Shown here: piece by piece, positions 25,243 to 34,249 of the stretch
How the letters are laid out: the number at the start of each line of letters is the position of its first letter
Numbering within the stretch: the stretch's first letter is position 1
Source: Agriterribacter humi
Lineage (GTDB): Bacteria > Bacteroidota > Bacteroidia > Chitinophagales > Chitinophagaceae
Assembly (NCBI RefSeq): GCF_009192765.1
Contig: NZ_VOHQ01000010.1
Span: forward strand, 124,001-188,000
Length of the DNA stretch: 64,000 nucleotides
Reading direction: 5' to 3'
Translations under genes and position numbers: made by a program
Notes under the pieces: model-generated
Databases searched by the model: none
The model's input: only the letters and a program-made list of their open reading frames with translations
Told to the model about the DNA's origin: nothing

Positions 25243-28200
25243 TTAGGTTATTTTTTTAGGGTATTTTTTACGTATCATTTTATAATACAATAGCGGCACA
25301 ACCAATAAAGTGAGAAATGTTGAAGTGATCGTTCCACCCATCAATGAAATAGCAAGTCCCTGGAATATTGGATCGAACAAAATAATAATCGCACCCAATG
25401 CTACTGCCCCGGCAGTTAATAAAATTGGTGTTGTACGAACTGCCCCTGCTTCTATGATAGCCTGTTTTAACGGAATACCTTCTCTTAAACGGATATTGAT
25501 AAAGTCAATGAGCAATACCGAGTTTCGGACCATCACACCTGCCAATGCTATAAATCCAATCATTGATGTAGCGGTGAAATAAGCACCCAGCATCCAGTGG
25601 CCTAACACTATTCCGATTAATGATAATGGTATAGCAGCCAGCATTACCAACGGCACAGTAAAGTTTTGAAACCAGCCCACTATCAATATGTAGATTAGTA
25701 AAATAACCACTCCAAATGCAATTCCCAGATCCCTGAATACTTCAAAAGTGATCTGCCACTCGCCATCCCATTTCAGAGTATAGTTGTCTTCCAATTCTGG
25801 TTGATGTGTATATTCTTCTTTTAAAGAGAAGCCTTTTGGAACAGTTATGTTTTTTAAGCTGTCAGAAATGCTTGCAATAGCATAAGAAGGACTTTCAAGT
25901 TTGCCCGACATATCGGCCAGTACATACACTACTTCTTTTTGATTCTTACGATAAATATTTTTCTGTTTGATTTGCCTGGTTACAGTCACCACATCCCTGA
26001 TGGGAACACTATTGCCTTGCATTCCGGTGATTCTTAAATCAAGTATATCATCTATATTGGCTTTGTCAGCATCACTTAACTGCAATTTTATAATGGTCTG
26101 ACTGAAGGATGCAGGTTCATATACATTGCCTACCGGCATGCCCGAAAGGGCAGCATTGATTGTGGCTGTCACCTGTGCAGTAGCAACACCGTGACGCATT
26201 GACTTTTCTTTATCCACCTCAAAGTGGTATTCAGGCTGGTCATCTTCTACCATCCAGTCAGCATCTACCACATCTGCTGTTTTATTAAAAAGCGTTTTTA
26301 CCTGCTTCGCAATTTTTATCTGCTCATTATAATCCGGGCCATAAATTTCTGCAACCAGTGTAGATAATACTGGTGGCCCTGGTGGCACTTCCACGATCTT
26401 TGCGTTGGCATTGTATTTTTTAGCAATTGCCTGGATAGGGGCACGCATTTTTTTGGCAATATCATGACTTTGAATACTGCGATCTTTTTTATCAACAAGG
26501 TTTATTTGTATGTCCGCCACATTATCGCCTCTGCGTAGATCATAATGCCTCACCAAGCCATTAAAACTAATTGGCGCTGACGTGCCAATATAGACCTGGT
26601 AGTTTTCCACCAATGGCTGAGCTGCAACATAACCCGCTATATCTTTTGCAACGGCTTGTGTTTTTTCCAGTGTAGTTCCTTCGGGCATATCAATTACTAC
26701 CTGGAATTCATTCTTATTATCGAAGGGTAGCATTTTTAAGGCCACTGACTTAGTGTAGAATAGCATCATTGATCCTAACAGTATCACAACTATACTGAGA
26801 ATAAATGTCCAGCGTTTCCAGCGTGTTTCCAGCATGGGGTTAATGAAGGCACGATAAATTTTATAGATACGGCCTTCTTCCAGAGCATGCACTTTACTTT
26901 CTTTATGAGCGCCGCCTTTCTTTTCTTTTTCACGAAGAAATATATAACCGAGATAAGGAGTAAGTGTTAATGCAACTATCAATGATAACATCATGGCAAT
27001 GGATGCTCCAATCGGCATCGGACTCATGTACGGGCCCATCATTCCGGATACAAATGCCATTGGCAATACCGCCGCAACCACAGTTAACGTTGCAAGTATT
27101 GTAGGATTGCCTACTTCATTGATCGCATAGATAGCAGCCTGCAGCGGCGGCAGTTTTTTCATCTTAAAATGCCGGTGCATATTCTCCGCAATGATGATAG
27201 AGTCATCTACCACAATACCCGTAATAAATACTAGTGCAAAAAGGGTAATACGGTTTAAAGTATAATCCATCATGTAATAACTGAACAGTGTAAGTGCAAA
27301 CGTTACAGGTACAGATAAGAATACGACAAGACCACCACGCCAGCCCATGGCGAGCATTACAAATAACGTAACCACCACTATTGAAATAAACAAATGAAAC
27401 AACAGTTCCGAAACTTTATCCGATGCAGTTTCCCCATAGTTTCTGCTAACAGTCAATTGTACCTCACTGGGCAGTAATTCTTTTTTAAGGTGCTCAACTT
27501 TATTAATGATTTGTTCTGACAGTTTCATTGCATCTGCACCTTTCTTTTTAGCAACGCTTAAAGTAATGGCAGGGTAATTTGATTTGAAAGCATTCGCTTT
27601 TGAAGTATCTGCATTGCCATAACCAAACAGTACATACTGACTGGCTGTTTCAGGCCCTTCTTCAACCTTTGCTATTTGTTTTAAGTAAACAGGTTGTTGC
27701 TGATTGATACCAATCACAAGATTGGCCACATCATCGGAGGTTGTAAGAAAGTTTCCTGTTTCAACAGAAAATGCGGTATCCTGCTGTAATAAGTTGCCAG
27801 CCTGAACCTGTACATTACTGCCCTGTATTTGTTTGCTGATGGATAAAAAATCAACATGGTTTTCTGCCATTTTGTTTTTATCCAGCAAAACTTTTACTTC
27901 CCGGCTTCTGCCACCTAAAATATTAATGTCCGCAACGTCGGGTATCTTCTTTACTTCATTCGTCAGTGCCTGTGCAATTTGTTTCAACTGGTAGTCATCA
28001 TACTTTTCACTCCACAGTGTTAAGCCTAATACGGGTACATCATCAATTGCTCTTGTTTTTATCAATGGTAGTGTAACACCCTGCGGCATTTTATCCATGT
28101 TTTTCATCAACTCACTGAACAATTTTACCAAAGAACGCTCCACATCTTCGCCCACTTTAAACTGAACAATCAGCATAGCCTGCCCTTTCATGGAAGTAGA

Positions 28201-28458
28201 ATACACATACTCCACACCCTTCACATTGGAGATCATTTTTTCCATAGGTGCCGCTACTTTTGTTTCCACATCTTTGGGTTCAGCACCAGGGTAGCCGATA
28301 AAAATATCCGCCATCGGAACTTTTATCTGCGGTTCTTCTTCCCGTGGAATTAAAAAAGTGCTGTAACCACCAATCAGCAAAAAGGCAATCATTAACAGTA
28401 TCGTTAATTTAGATTGTAAGAAACCTTTGGCTATATTTCCTGAAAGACCGTTTTTCAT
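25243..28458 (-). CDS. RND efflux transporter permease
   Basis: A 1071-residue inner membrane RND pump with the standard twelve-helix plan and two large periplasmic loops. The first helix follows the usual N-terminal SKLTILLMIAFLLIGGY, and the fourth helix holds the proton-relay pair in GIVVDDSIIIAENMHRH. It works with the adaptor and TolC proteins encoded just upstream to move substrates across both membranes using the proton gradient. The sequence resembles the AcrB/hydrophobe-type branch more than CusA. The gene context suggests sulfur or metal stress, but the substrate is not visible from sequence. Confidence 0.9.
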   Translation of the reverse strand: MKNGLSGNIAKGFLQSKLTILLMIAFLLIGGYSTFLIPREEEPQIKVPMADIFIGYPGAEPKDVETKVAAPMEKMISNVKGVEYVYSTSMKGQAMLIVQFKVGEDVERSLVKLFSELMKNMDKMPQGVTLPLIKTRAIDDVPVLGLTLWSEKYDDYQLKQIAQALTNEVKKIPDVADINILGGRSREVKVLLDKNKMAENHVDFLSISKQIQGSNVQVQAGNLLQQDTAFSVETGNFLTTSDDVANLVIGINQQQPVYLKQIAKVEEGPETASQYVLFGYGNADTSKANAFKSNYPAITLSVAKKKGADAMKLSEQIINKVEHLKKELLPSEVQLTVSRNYGETASDKVSELLFHLFISIVVVTLFVMLAMGWRGGLVVFLSVPVTFALTLFSYYMMDYTLNRITLFALVFITGIVVDDSIIIAENMHRHFKMKKLPPLQAAIYAINEVGNPTILATLTVVAAVLPMAFVSGMMGPYMSPMPIGASIAMMLSLIVALTLTPYLGYIFLREKEKKGGAHKESKVHALEEGRIYKIYRAFINPMLETRWKRWTFILSIVVILLGSMMLFYTKSVALKMLPFDNKNEFQVVIDMPEGTTLEKTQAVAKDIAGYVAAQPLVENYQVYIGTSAPISFNGLVRHYDLRRGDNVADIQINLVDKKDRSIQSHDIAKKMRAPIQAIAKKYNANAKIVEVPPGPPVLSTLVAEIYGPDYNEQIKIAKQVKTLFNKTADVVDADWMVEDDQPEYHFEVDKEKSMRHGVATAQVTATINAALSGMPVGNVYEPASFSQTIIKLQLSDADKANIDDILDLRITGMQGNSVPIRDVVTVTRQIKQKNIYRKNQKEVVYVLADMSGKLESPSYAIASISDSLKNITVPKGFSLKEEYTHQPELEDNYTLKWDGEWQITFEVFRDLGIAFGVVILLIYILIVGWFQNFTVPLVMLAAIPLSLIGIVLGHWMLGAYFTATSMIGFIALAGVMVRNSVLLIDFINIRLREGIPLKQAIIEAGAVRTTPILLTAGAVALGAIIILFDPIFQGLAISLMGGTITSTFLTLLVVPLLYYKMIRKKYPKKIT

Positions 28459-28516
28459 TGTGTGTATTAATTCGTTTATAATCTTCGTGGCAGTAGTTGA
28501 AATCTTCCTTCGCTGC

Positions 28517-29617
28517 TTATTTAATTTTTATTGGAATACCATTGTATAATTTTCCGTCCGCAGTTACAACAAACTGTTCATTTTTTTCCAGGCCACTCAA
28601 TACTTCTACTTTATCGCCGAAAGTTTTTCCTAAACGCACCCACCGGAGCAAGGCAGTGTTATTACTGCCGATAGTGTATAAACCAGTTAACTGGTCTCTA
28701 TGCTCAATGCTGGAAACCGGCACCATTACCGAGTTTCCTGTTGTTGTAACAGCTACCGGTTCTTTTACAGGGATCGAAACTGTTGCGTACATACCGGCAT
28801 ACAACCCCTTTTTATCTGCATCAGCAATATTTACTTTTATGATATACTGGCCACCTGTAAATTGTGACGATGGATTGATTTGAACAACAGTGCCTTTAAT
28901 TGTTTTATCAATTGATTTGATAGTTACAAATGCTTCTGCGCCCTGGTGAATTTGATTGATGATATTTTCCGGCACGGATGCACTTACCTGGTAGCTTCCA
29001 CTTTGTTCGATAGTTAATATCGGCATACCCGGATTTGCCATACTTCCGGCATCTGCTAATTTTTGTGTTACAATTCCGGAGAAAGGCGCAGTTAAGCTGG
29101 TGTAACCCAGGCTTGCATTTACTTCATTCCGCATCTGTCTTGCACCTTCTAATCTTGATTTCGCTGAGTTATATTGGAGTGTAACATTGTCCAACTCTTT
29201 TGCAGTAGCACTTTGTTGTTTATATAAAGTAGTAAACCGCTCATAATCCTTTTGCGCACTGTTCAAAGCAGCCTGCGCCTCAGAAATCATTGCATCAGTT
29301 TGCCCTCTTTTTGCTATCATATCCTGGTTACTGATAGTAGCCAGTAACTGGCCTTTACTTACATGATCGCCCACTTTTACTTTCAGCATTGTTATAAAAC
29401 CCATCACTCTTGTGCTGATATTTGCGGTTTGCGATGCTTCAATTTGTCCGCTTACATTTATTCCCTGTTGACCTGTACCGGATGGAGTAGCAACTGTTAC
29501 CATTACTGCTGCATCTGTGTTTGCAATAGCAACTTCTTCTTTGTTAGAAGAACAGGCGCTGAAAACAATCAGTCCGATACCTGCAAATATTTGTGAAGTC
29601 GTTTTTAAATTAATCAT
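28517..29617 (-). CDS. RND periplasmic adaptor lipoprotein
   Basis: A 366-residue membrane-fusion protein with a lipobox at FSAC. The order is a biotinyl-lipoyl half (ISTRVMGFITMLKVKVGDHV), a coiled-coil hairpin (about residues 100-170), the second lipoyl half (TAPFSGIVTQKLADAGSMA) and beta-barrel domains. It bridges the RND pump to the outer membrane channel. It sits between the TolC gene (21 bp) and the pump gene (58 bp). Confidence 0.9.
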   Translation of the reverse strand: MINLKTTSQIFAGIGLIVFSACSSNKEEVAIANTDAAVMVTVATPSGTGQQGINVSGQIEASQTANISTRVMGFITMLKVKVGDHVSKGQLLATISNQDMIAKRGQTDAMISEAQAALNSAQKDYERFTTLYKQQSATAKELDNVTLQYNSAKSRLEGARQMRNEVNASLGYTSLTAPFSGIVTQKLADAGSMANPGMPILTIEQSGSYQVSASVPENIINQIHQGAEAFVTIKSIDKTIKGTVVQINPSSQFTGGQYIIKVNIADADKKGLYAGMYATVSIPVKEPVAVTTTGNSVMVPVSSIEHRDQLTGLYTIGSNNTALLRWVRLGKTFGDKVEVLSGLEKNEQFVVTADGKLYNGIPIKIK

Positions 29618-29638
29618 CTTGCTTGTATTTAAAGTAGT

Positions 29639-30982
29639 TTATTTATTAGTTGAAGTGGTTAGTAATTGTAAATATGCTTTGGTAACATTGGTTGTAAAAA
29701 GTGCCTGCGCCAAAGCAAATTTTTGTTGCGAAAGTTGTGTGGCTGCCTGTAACACGTCGGTAGTATTTACAAGACCCTGTTGAAAGCGATTTTGTAAAAT
29801 TTGTAAAGCTTCAGTAGCCTGTTCGATAGACAACTTTTGCTGCTTAATATCAAATTGAGCGTCCGCAAGATCACGGTAAGCTTTGTTTATTTCTAATTGA
29901 CTTTGCTCTTTTTGCTGCGTTAGTTGTTCAGACAATTTATTGCGTTCTAATTTTTGTGTCGCAATCTTATTCTTAGTGCTGTTTCCTTTAAAAATATCCC
30001 ATGATAATTGCACGCCTGCCAAATAAGCATTAGCACTAAAGCCAAGCATCCGGTTATCATTTAACTGGTAACTTCCAAATGCGTTTAGCTTTGGATAATA
30101 ACTCATTTTATTGGATTGAATCATCAGGTCAGATGCTTCAATCGCTTTTTGCATGGCTACAAAATCTGATCTTGAAGCAGCAATCTTTGTAATCGTATCG
30201 CTTGCTAAACTTTCTGCTTGCATAGCATTATCTACTTTATAAATAAACCCATCTCCCTGCCCCATCAGCAGGCTGAGGTAATCAGATGCATTACGGATAT
30301 TACTGTTGGCTTTTGCAAGATTGGTTTCCACTGTTGTTACTTGTACCTGTACGTTCAATACATCGGATTTTTGAATTAATCCCTGCTTAAAATGGTTATC
30401 TGTAAATGTGTAAACAGATCTAGTTGTTTGCAATGCATCTTCTAAAACTTTCACTGCATCATAGGTCAGTTGGAGTTGCAGGTAAGCTTTTTGTACTTCA
30501 AAAGTTAGATACTCCTTGGTACGTTGTGTTTTGTATTGATATAATTCAGTTTGTTTTGCTGCCGCTTTTCTTTTGTATAACAAATCCATATTTACCAGGG
30601 GCTGCTGTACTTCCAGCTTTGTTGTAAAATCGCCGGTTGCTCCGGGGCTGTTTAACAATGCAGGATTGAAATCATTTTGAGTGATTGATTTTTGCTGCAG
30701 TTTAAATCCAAAAGCATTGAGTGGGTTATTGGTGCTCATGGCAGTGTAAGAAAACCCTACCTGCGGCAAATAGATAGCTTCTGTTTGCTTATAATTGGAT
30801 GCTGCTATACTTTCATCCAGCTTAGCCAGTTGAACGGCTTTGTTGTTATTTAGTGTAGCTTTAATGGCCTCATTTAGGCTTAAATGTTTTGTACTGTCCT
30901 GAGCTAAGGCGACTGACATGATACTGTTTAGAATGAGGGCTACCCCAACAACCTTTAAAACGAAATTTCTTCTTCTGTTCAT
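29639..30982 (-). CDS. TolC-family outer membrane efflux channel
   Basis: A 447-residue outer membrane channel and first gene of the five-gene RND operon. The start at 30982 gives a clean signal peptide (RRRNFVLKVVGVALI... ending ALAQ); the longer open frame upstream would run through the promoter. Two structural repeats of helices and strands are visible, including LSLNEAIKATLNNNKAVQLA and the second-repeat counterpart ending LLTTS. A TAGTTTTG promoter box and a Crp/Fnr-like palindrome lie directly upstream. Confidence 0.9.
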   Translation of the reverse strand: MNRRRNFVLKVVGVALILNSIMSVALAQDSTKHLSLNEAIKATLNNNKAVQLAKLDESIAASNYKQTEAIYLPQVGFSYTAMSTNNPLNAFGFKLQQKSITQNDFNPALLNSPGATGDFTTKLEVQQPLVNMDLLYKRKAAAKQTELYQYKTQRTKEYLTFEVQKAYLQLQLTYDAVKVLEDALQTTRSVYTFTDNHFKQGLIQKSDVLNVQVQVTTVETNLAKANSNIRNASDYLSLLMGQGDGFIYKVDNAMQAESLASDTITKIAASRSDFVAMQKAIEASDLMIQSNKMSYYPKLNAFGSYQLNDNRMLGFSANAYLAGVQLSWDIFKGNSTKNKIATQKLERNKLSEQLTQQKEQSQLEINKAYRDLADAQFDIKQQKLSIEQATEALQILQNRFQQGLVNTTDVLQAATQLSQQKFALAQALFTTNVTKAYLQLLTTSTNK

Positions 30983-31000
30983 TAGCTTTTTTATTTGTAG

Positions 31001-31044
31001 CAAAACTAACTGCATAAAAAAGGTTGAACTGTAACATTTGTAAC
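31001..31044 (-). promoter_or_regulatory. Promoter and putative Crp/Fnr operator of the RND operon
   Basis: On the minus strand a GTTACAAATGTTAC palindrome (31044-31031) is followed after exactly 22 bp by TAGTTTTG (31008-31001), an exact TAnnTTTG box, 18 bp before the TolC start. The operator centre falls near -41 from the expected start site, the class II activator position. The same arrangement occurs at 32828-32871 and 35783-35826. Confidence 0.65.
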
Positions 31045-31460
31045 TTACCACAGAGCTAATTCCTTTCTCGTCAACATGTAACAGGCGTTCGCCTTTCTTA
31101 GGATCCTGTACACCTTTTTGTATTTGTCCTTTTTTTTCATGCTGCAACTATTTTTGACTGATAAGTATTGTATCAGGAAGTAAAGGTTAGTTTATCATAT
31201 CTGTGAAGTATTACACAATAGAAGAAATGACTTGTATCATTCACACATTTGAATAACCGTATTGCCTATTAGAAGAATATTACAAGAAACACAGGCAAAA
31301 GATTACAAATCAAAATAATTGCCGGCCCAAGCGTAGGTTATTCTTGAAAATATTTCATTAGCTGAAAGCCGCCAAACAGCATAGAATTAGTGGAAATAAA
31401 AAAGTACTGTTCCGATATCGAATATCAAAACAGTACTCATTCAATCAATCTCTTGGTTAA
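31045..31460. other. Intergenic region upstream of the RND operon
   Basis: About 415 bp without a supported gene. The minus-strand open frame extending from TolC to 31147 is not preferred because it crosses the promoter. The rhodanese operon terminator occupies 31396-31437. Confidence 0.5.
31396..31437 (-). terminator. Intrinsic terminator of the rhodanese operon
   Basis: On the minus strand AGTACTGTT and AACAGTACT (31429-31437 and 31403-31411) form a 9-bp stem with an inner ATATC/GATAT pairing, followed by a T-rich tract. It lies 24 bp after the rhodanese stop codon. Confidence 0.85.
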
Positions 31461-31772
31461 TTAATTTACATACTGGTTCACATTATTCCATGTACCGCCA
31501 TTTATCACATTGGTAAAACCATTTTGCTCCAATATGGATTTTGCCTGGCTGCTTCTGCCACCACTAAGACAAAAAACAATAATGTTTTTCTTGTTTTTGA
31601 ATTTAGCTAACTGCGTTGGTATAGTATTCAAAGGAATATTAACCGATCCTTTTACATGACCTCCGGCAAATTCTGCGGGATTTCTTACATCTACTAAAAA
31701 TGCACCTTCATCTATTGCGGCTTTAATATCTACTTTGTGGCCACTACCGAATAATTGCTGTAAAATGTTCAT
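31461..31772 (-). CDS. Single-domain rhodanese (sulfurtransferase)
   Basis: A 103-residue rhodanese with the usual LVDVRNPAEFAGGHVKGSVN motif and active-site Cys68 in FCLSGGRS, the loop that carries the persulfide. Length and lack of a signal peptide indicate a cytosolic single-domain enzyme. It moves sulfane sulfur between thiosulfate or persulfides and thiols. It is the last of five tightly packed genes (HMA protein, two membrane proteins, thioredoxin, rhodanese), 10 bp after the thioredoxin gene. Confidence 0.9.
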   Translation of the reverse strand: MNILQQLFGSGHKVDIKAAIDEGAFLVDVRNPAEFAGGHVKGSVNIPLNTIPTQLAKFKNKKNIIVFCLSGGRSSQAKSILEQNGFTNVINGGTWNNVNQYVN

Positions 31773-31782
31773 AGTTATATTT

Positions 31783-32079
31783 TTATATTGTGAATTTTTT
31801 GATTACTCCAACCAATCCTGCTTTCGGTACCACCCCGCTTTGTCTCCACAGCGGTTTGCCGTTTTTAAAAAGTATCAGTGTAGGCACACCCTGTACCTGG
31901 TATTCCTGTGCAGCCTGCGGGCTTTTGTCCACATCTACTTTGATGATGGTCACCGCATCCCCAACTTCTCTTTTTACATCTTTAAGAATAGGTGCCATCA
32001 TTTTGCAAGGGCCGCACCACTCTGCAAAAAAATCAACCAGTACCGGCTTATCTGAATTTATGATCTCGTTAAATGTCAT
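31783..32079 (-). CDS. Thioredoxin of the rhodanese operon
   Basis: A 98-residue thioredoxin with FFAEWCGPCKMMAPIL (Cys22, Cys25) and the VPTLILF cis-proline loop. The start at 32079 (MTFNEIINS) is preferred to the longer frame because it matches thioredoxin length. The gene overlaps the upstream DUF6132 gene by 11 bp. Placed next to a rhodanese it may reduce persulfidated proteins or accept sulfur from the rhodanese. The general thioredoxin is encoded at 8925-9245. Confidence 0.9.
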   Translation of the reverse strand: MTFNEIINSDKPVLVDFFAEWCGPCKMMAPILKDVKREVGDAVTIIKVDVDKSPQAAQEYQVQGVPTLILFKNGKPLWRQSGVVPKAGLVGVIKKFTI

Positions 32080-32308
32080 TTTCCAATCTATTTTTTGTTT
32101 TAAATGATTCTCTTCTATTCTCTTTTTTAAACATACCAAACAACAATGTACCCATGATGGCTCCGTAAATTGTACTGTTGATTGGTTTGGATGTAATCAA
32201 GCAAGTGCCGGTTGCACAGCCAATTTGATGATAGTATACATATCCTGCAATAGCTCCGACAAATGCACCTACAATATAGAGCAGGTTGTTTTTACACCAC
32301 TTCTTCAT
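32069..32308 (-). CDS. DUF6132-like small membrane protein
   Basis: A 79-residue protein with two transmembrane helices (LLYIVGAFVGAIAGYVYY and STIYGAIMGTLLFGMF) and a short loop CATGTCLITSKP with two cysteines. This loop followed by a PINSTIYG-type turn is typical of DUF6132, small proteins found near sulfur-transfer and efflux genes in Bacteroidota. It overlaps both neighbours (17 bp upstream, 11 bp downstream), so translation is coupled. Confidence 0.7.
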   Translation of the reverse strand: MKKWCKNNLLYIVGAFVGAIAGYVYYHQIGCATGTCLITSKPINSTIYGAIMGTLLFGMFKKENRRESFKTKNRLENDI

Positions 32309-32531
32309 AATTGATATCTTTTGTAGTTTCAGAATTTCTTTTTGGAGGAGCCGTAGCACAACCCCCAACCCCACAACAACCAATATTAAATACGGGCATG
32401 ATGGTAAATAATAGTCCTAAAATTCCCATTGTCCAGTCTTTTACAATTACAGATTGAACTATGATAAAAATTCCTAAGCCCAATCTCAAAAACCTCATAA
32501 AATTCCAGTTGCTGAATATTGCCTGTTTCAT
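32292..32531 (-). CDS. Small two-helix membrane protein with C-terminal Cys cluster
   Basis: A 79-residue protein. Two hydrophobic helices (FLRLGLGIFIIVQSVI and MGILGLLFTIMPVF) are followed by NIGCCGVGGCA, a three-cysteine cluster at the membrane exit, then a polar tail. The pattern resembles DUF2892/YgaP-type membrane segments. Its cysteines could carry metal or sulfur. It sits 4 bp downstream of the HMA gene and overlaps the next gene by 17 bp. Confidence 0.65.
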   Translation of the reverse strand: MKQAIFSNWNFMRFLRLGLGIFIIVQSVIVKDWTMGILGLLFTIMPVFNIGCCGVGGCATAPPKRNSETTKDINYEEVV

Positions 32532-32535
32532 AAAT

Positions 32536-32808
32536 TTATTTTATTGTATTGTACCTGCCTACAGCGCAGCTTACAAATGATTTTGCTTTACTTATTAAAT
32601 TGTTACTTCCTTTTTCAGGATAGCCGAGAGCAGCCAGTTTCACCGCAAGGTCATTTCTTTCAATTGTAACGCCAGATACACATACTTTATCTTCAGCTTT
32701 ATCAATTTCTACTGCCGTAACCCCTTTTAGTTTAAGTAAGGCTGTCTTAATGCTATTCATACAGCCGCCACATTTTATGTTTTCTACAAATATTTCATGT
32801 GTTGTCAT
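32536..32808 (-). CDS. Heavy-metal-associated (HMA) domain protein
   Basis: A 90-residue HMA-fold protein with the metal-binding pair Cys13 and Cys16 in NIKCGGCMNSI and the second-strand pattern GVTAVEID. The final 20 residues extend past the normal 70-residue fold and contain another Cys. Members bind copper or other soft metals and hand them on. It is the first gene of the five-gene operon, 20 bp downstream of the TAATTTTA promoter box. Confidence 0.85.
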   Translation of the reverse strand: MTTHEIFVENIKCGGCMNSIKTALLKLKGVTAVEIDKAEDKVCVSGVTIERNDLAVKLAALGYPEKGSNNLISKAKSFVSCAVGRYNTIK

Positions 32809-32827
32809 TACTAATCATTTAATAGTG

Positions 32828-32871
32828 TAAAATTAGGATTTGTACGATTCCTCTTTGGTAACAAAGGTTAC
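32828..32871 (-). promoter_or_regulatory. Promoter and putative Crp/Fnr operator of the HMA-rhodanese operon
   Basis: The minus strand carries GTAACCTTTGTTAC (32871-32858), a perfect 5-4-5 palindrome, then 22 bp, then TAATTTTA (32835-32828), one base off TAnnTTTG. Spacing is identical to the promoters at 31001-31044 and 35783-35826. A related palindrome lies 120 bp further upstream at 32978. Confidence 0.65.
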
Positions 32872-32977
32872 AAATGAAAACGTCTGAAATATTATATAAC
32901 CCGGTTTCCTAACGAGGAAATTAACATCGTTAATTTCCGGGAATGTTGCAAGCTATTTGATCGCTGGTTTTTGTTTG

Positions 32978-33151
32978 GTAACATTTGATACTTACTACTA
33001 TGATTATAATCGGTTATAGAATTTCATTAACCATTGGAGAAAAAAAAGTCTTGTAATGACTGTTACCTCACTTACATAAAACAGCCTGTGTGTAAATCAC
33101 CGGCCGCCATGTCTCTTCGTTAGAGTAAAATCAATTGGTAACTTATATCAC
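32978..33151. promoter_or_regulatory. Three further operator-like palindromes
   Basis: GTAACATTTGATAC at 32978-32991 matches the strong site at 31031 over about 16 of 20 bases including flanks. GTAATGACTGTTAC at 33053-33066 differs from the GTAAC-N4-GTTAC form by one arm base, and GTAACTTATATCAC at 33138-33151 is weaker. No good TAnnTTTG box stands at the 22-bp spacing for any of them. They may be auxiliary sites of the HMA promoter or remnants. The intergenic stretch 32809-33207 holds no gene. Confidence 0.35.
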
Positions 33152-33207
33152 TTAATGATGGTATAGTTAAGTACAAGGAAATTTACATGTTAAAGGCAGC
33201 AATACAT

Positions 33208-33570
33208 TTATATGCTATCAATAAGATAAACGATCAGGAAAACACTTACTAAAAAAATAAATGCAGTAGTAACAGTAATAAGTATGGAGGAATGTTTGTA
33301 ATAACCAAGTGTTATCTGTTTTTCAGAACGCCTGTAACGGATATACGAAAGTACTGCAGTAACAGTGCCTACAGCGACTAAAATTATTCCTACGATGCCA
33401 GAGTACCCCTTTGAAGGAATTACATTTTCCTTTCCGAGTATCACGGAAGGGTATTGTTCAGCCGTCTTTTGCCATATTTCAGCTAAAGAATAAATTTTCT
33501 TCTGCGCATGAGCATCAAGGCTTAGTATCAGGCACCAAAAGGTGGCTGATATAATTATTTTATATCTCAT
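33208..33570 (-). CDS. Chimeric ORF: TolC-family N-terminus joined to DUF202-like membrane domain
   Basis: A 120-residue frame. Residues 1-22 are a signal peptide ending AHAQ. Residues 24-45 (IYSLAEIWQKTAEQYPSVIL) read as the opening helix of a CzcC/TolC-type outer membrane protein. From about residue 55 the sequence switches to two membrane helices with SYIRYRRSEKQITLGYY between them, the signature of the DUF202 C-terminal half. Neither part is complete. The best explanation is a deletion fusing two genes in frame, so the product may be nonfunctional. The C-terminal part of a TolC-family gene survives at 35835-36108. Confidence 0.5.
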   Translation of the reverse strand: MRYKIIISATFWCLILSLDAHAQKKIYSLAEIWQKTAEQYPSVILGKENVIPSKGYSGIVGIILVAVGTVTAVLSYIRYRRSEKQITLGYYKHSSILITVTTAFIFLVSVFLIVYLIDSI

Positions 33571-33661
33571 TTTTATTTTGTAAAATGTAAAATCATTTAC
33601 CTGAAAAGGCGATTAAGCCATCAGATATTAGGAGTAGTGTGAAAAAGAAAAAGTAATCAGA

Positions 33662-34075
33662 TTAGGAGGCTGCGATGCTGAAGGAAGGGGGAACAGGAGA
33701 ATGATAAAAATGGGAAACTACATTGTAACTTAGTCTGGTAGTGTTTAAAAAAGACTGGATATAGTATCCGGTATGATTGGAATTATTTGATGTGTGAGCG
33801 GGAGGATCTACTTGCTTGTGCTGAGATTTATCATCTTGAAAAAGAGATACTTTATTTTTAGCTGAATAACAATTACTATAGCTGCCAAATAGATGTTTGG
33901 AATATTGGGTACTACTTGTTTGATTAGATTTGGAGGGGATAGATGTTTGCGAAACAGAATTATTTATAAATAAACGTTTCAGCGGACAGGAAACAACCAA
34001 TACCAAAATAGCCAGTGCAAACAGGGATGCACTGCACATTTTATTTTGATAAATAGTATTTCTTTTTGTTAGCAT
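33662..34075 (-). CDS. Hypothetical small exported protein
   Basis: A 137-residue frame with one N-terminal hydrophobic segment (SLFALAILVLVVSC) and a Ser/Asn/His-rich remainder that ends HSPVPPSFSIAAS. Met13 is an alternative start. The Cys after the hydrophobic segment is only a poor lipobox. A TAGTTTTG box lies directly upstream. I do not recognise the family. The next gene downstream is the TolC/DUF202 chimera, 91 bp away. Confidence 0.45.
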   Translation of the reverse strand: MLTKRNTIYQNKMCSASLFALAILVLVVSCPLKRLFINNSVSQTSIPSKSNQTSSTQYSKHLFGSYSNCYSAKNKVSLFQDDKSQHKQVDPPAHTSNNSNHTGYYIQSFLNTTRLSYNVVSHFYHSPVPPSFSIAAS

Positions 34076-34080
34076 TTTTT

Positions 34081-34088
34081 CAAAACTA
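34081..34088 (-). promoter_or_regulatory. -7 box (TAGTTTTG) before the small exported protein
   Basis: An exact TAnnTTTG match on the minus strand, identical in sequence to the RND operon box, but only 6 bp before the annotated start. This favours the internal Met13 as start or a near-leaderless transcript. The sequence 22 bp upstream is not a good operator match. Confidence 0.4.
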
Positions 34089-34249
34089 ACTTTTAGCGTT
34101 AATATCCTATCGATTATTTTGACAATTATAAGTTAATAAAAGCTTCCAACACCATAATTGCACAAAAATAAATGGCTTGAAATTATAATATGACATCTTC
34201 TTCTTTGGATACTTTTGTTGCTTTCAAAATTTGCGTGTAAAGAAATTAA

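Noticed and set aside
30983-31147. 55 extra codons at the start of the TolC gene at 29639
   Set aside because: The extension would place the promoter box and operator inside the coding region and would bury the signal peptide.
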